Source of the DNA: Albimonas marina
GTDB taxonomy: Bacteria; Pseudomonadota; Alphaproteobacteria; Rhodobacterales; Rhodobacteraceae
Length of the DNA: 64,000 nucleotides
Assembly: GCF_029223255.1 (NCBI RefSeq)
Contig: NZ_JARHUC010000003.1
Location: 310,001 to 374,000, forward strand
Direction: 5' to 3'
Shown piece after piece: positions 62,759-64,000 of the stretch. The notes under the pieces were generated by a model, which saw only the letters and a program-made list of their open reading frames with translations, ran no database searches and had not been told where the DNA came from. Both the position numbers and the translations under genes were made by a program. Every line of letters starts with the position of its first letter. Within the stretch, counting starts at the first letter, position 1.

Positions 62759-64000
62759 GGGCCCCTCCTCCCATCAGCAGGCCGATCTCTTCGATCGAGG
62801 TCTCGCCGGCCGGGCGCGGGGCGGACAGGCGGCCCCCCGCGATCACGGCGAAGCGGTTGGAAATCTCCATCAGCTCGTCCAGGTCCTGGCTGATGACCAT
62901 GATCGCGCAGCCCGACTGCGCCAGGTCGCGGATCGCCTGGCGGATCGCCTGGGCCGCGCCCGCGTCCACCCCCCAGGTGGGCTGTGAGATCACCAGCACC
63001 TCGGGGTTCTGCAGCATCTCCCGCCCGATCACGTATTTCTGGAGGTTCCCGCCGGAGAGCGACCCCGCGGCCACGTGGATCCCCGGGGTGCGGACGTCGA
63101 AATCCTCGACCACCCGGCGCGCGTAGCTCTTGGCGGCGCCGAGGTTCAGCAGGCCCTTCAGCGACAGCTTCAGCCGCGTGCGGGCCGAGACGAAGGTATT
63201 GTCGGTCAACGACATCTCGGGGGCGGCGGCATGGCCCAGCCGCTCCTCCGGCGCCACGTTCAGGCCCAGGCGGCGGCGCCTGGTGGGGCCCAGGTGGCCG
63301 ATGGGCGTGCCCTCGAGCCGGATCATGCCGGGGGCCACGCGCACCTCGCCCGAGAGGGCGGCGGTCAACTCGTCCTGGCCGTTGCCCGCGACGCCCGCGA
63401 CGCCCAGCACCTCGCCCGCCTTCAGCTCGACGGAGATGGAGCGGAGCGAGACGCCGAACTGCGCGTCCGAGATCACGGTCAGGTTGTCGAGCACCAGCCG
63501 CGCTTCGCCGCCCGTGCCGGCGGGGGCGCCGGGGGCCGCGAGTTCGCGCCCGATCATCATCTCGGCGAGGCCGCGCGCCGTCTCCTGCCGCGGGTCGCAG
63601 GCGCCCACGACCTTGCCCCCCCGCAGCACGGTGGCGGCGGTGCACAGGCTGCGGATCTCCTCGAGCTTGTGGGAGATGTAGAGGATCGCCACCCCTTCGT
63701 CGCGCAGCTTGCGCAGGGTGAGGAACAGCGTCTCCACCTCCTGCGGGGTGAGGACCGAGGTCGGCTCGTCCATGATCAGCAGGCGGGGGGATTGCAGCAG
63801 GCAGCGCACGATCTCGACGCGCTGGCGCTCTCCCACGGATAGCTCCCCCACCTGCCGGTCGGGGTCGAGCGGCAGGCCGTATTCGGCCGATACCTTTCGG
63901 ATACGGTCGGGCAGATCGCGCCCCGCTTGCTCGGCCGGAAGGCCCAGCGCCACGTTCTCCCCCACGCTCAGCGCCTCGAAAAGGGAGAAGTGCTGGAAGA
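62745..64000 (-). CDS. BMP-type ABC transporter ATP-binding protein, 5'-truncated by window edge
   Basis: Energises the nucleoside-type importer; two nucleotide-binding domains in one chain. The first ~90-100 residues, with Walker A of domain 1, are beyond the window, and the frame is open to base 64000. Domain 1 shows the signature LSVGERQRVEIVRCLL and Walker B LLIMDEPTSVLTPQE. Domain 2 shows a degenerate Walker A (GVAGNGQDEL, no Lys), signature LSGGNLQKYVIGREML, and Walker B VLVISQPTWGVD with Gln in place of the catalytic Glu. The asymmetry is usual in this family, so only one site is expected to hydrolyse ATP. Confidence 0.92.
   Translation of the reverse strand, partial: FQHFSLFEALSVGENVALGLPAEQAGRDLPDRIRKVSAEYGLPLDPDRQVGELSVGERQRVEIVRCLLQSPRLLIMDEPTSVLTPQEVETLFLTLRKLRDEGVAILYISHKLEEIRSLCTAATVLRGGKVVGACDPRQETARGLAEMMIGRELAAPGAPAGTGGEARLVLDNLTVISDAQFGVSLRSISVELKAGEVLGVAGVAGNGQDELTAALSGEVRVAPGMIRLEGTPIGHLGPTRRRRLGLNVAPEERLGHAAAPEMSLTDNTFVSARTRLKLSLKGLLNLGAAKSYARRVVEDFDVRTPGIHVAAGSLSGGNLQKYVIGREMLQNPEVLVISQPTWGVDAGAAQAIRQAIRDLAQSGCAIMVISQDLDELMEISNRFAVIAGGRLSAPRPAGETSIEEIGLLMGGGAHAAA

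Overview
The window is very GC-rich (by eye roughly 70% or more, not computed) and reads as a chromosome segment of an alphaproteobacterium of the Rhodobacterales type. Supporting signs are the run nuoM-nuoN-birA-coaX-RNase J, a urease operon with small extra genes between ureA, ureB and ureC, a VPLPA/PEP-CTERM type exported protein, many RTX proteins, and TTAA-N7-TTAAC (CtrA-like) boxes. I see no transposase, phage or plasmid gene, no rRNA and no CRISPR array. There is one tRNA (Leu, UAA).

Layout. 0-12.9 kb is mainly housekeeping: the end of the complex I operon, biotin ligase, pantothenate kinase, RNase J, a cyclopropane-fatty-acid synthase, ferrochelatase, holo-ACP synthase, a LysE-type exporter, MetA and a P-loop ATPase. 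13-35 kb is rich in secreted proteins: two differing RTX proteins (13.1-14.9 and 17.6-19.4 kb), two proteins with C-terminal sorting signals, an outer-membrane protein, and then five tandem paralogues on the minus strand (25.8-34.7 kb). Each paralogue joins a short conserved N-terminal module, a predicted beta-solenoid of N-x-G-x-I-x-G units, an RTX block and a shared C-terminal secretion-type tail. 35-43 kb carries map, radC, a DUF1501/DUF1800 pair, an orphan ParA, an orphan PhnM-like amidohydrolase and a small membrane protein. 43.5-52.2 kb is the urease cluster ureD-A-(small)-B-(membrane)-C-E-(YrhK-like)-F-G, interrupted by three opposite-strand genes: a di-haem cytochrome c and two paralogous exported proteins. 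52.2-53.3 kb is a markedly lower-GC patch with one unrecognised membrane protein gene. 53.3-57.1 kb has speD, an EamA transporter, a TPR protein and a VOC protein. 57.2-64 kb is a BMP-family (nucleoside-type) ABC transporter operon with three paralogous lipoprotein genes inserted between the permease and binding-protein genes; it runs off the right edge.

The two best candidates for something undescribed are the five-gene solenoid-RTX family, whose 3' ends look homogenised, and a dispersed family of about 165-bp inverted repeats. Three copies of the repeat occur (9.3, 24.0 and 37.5 kb), each at the 3' side of genes. Each is a long arm-arm stem topped by two small hairpins whose sequences differ between copies while their pairing is kept.
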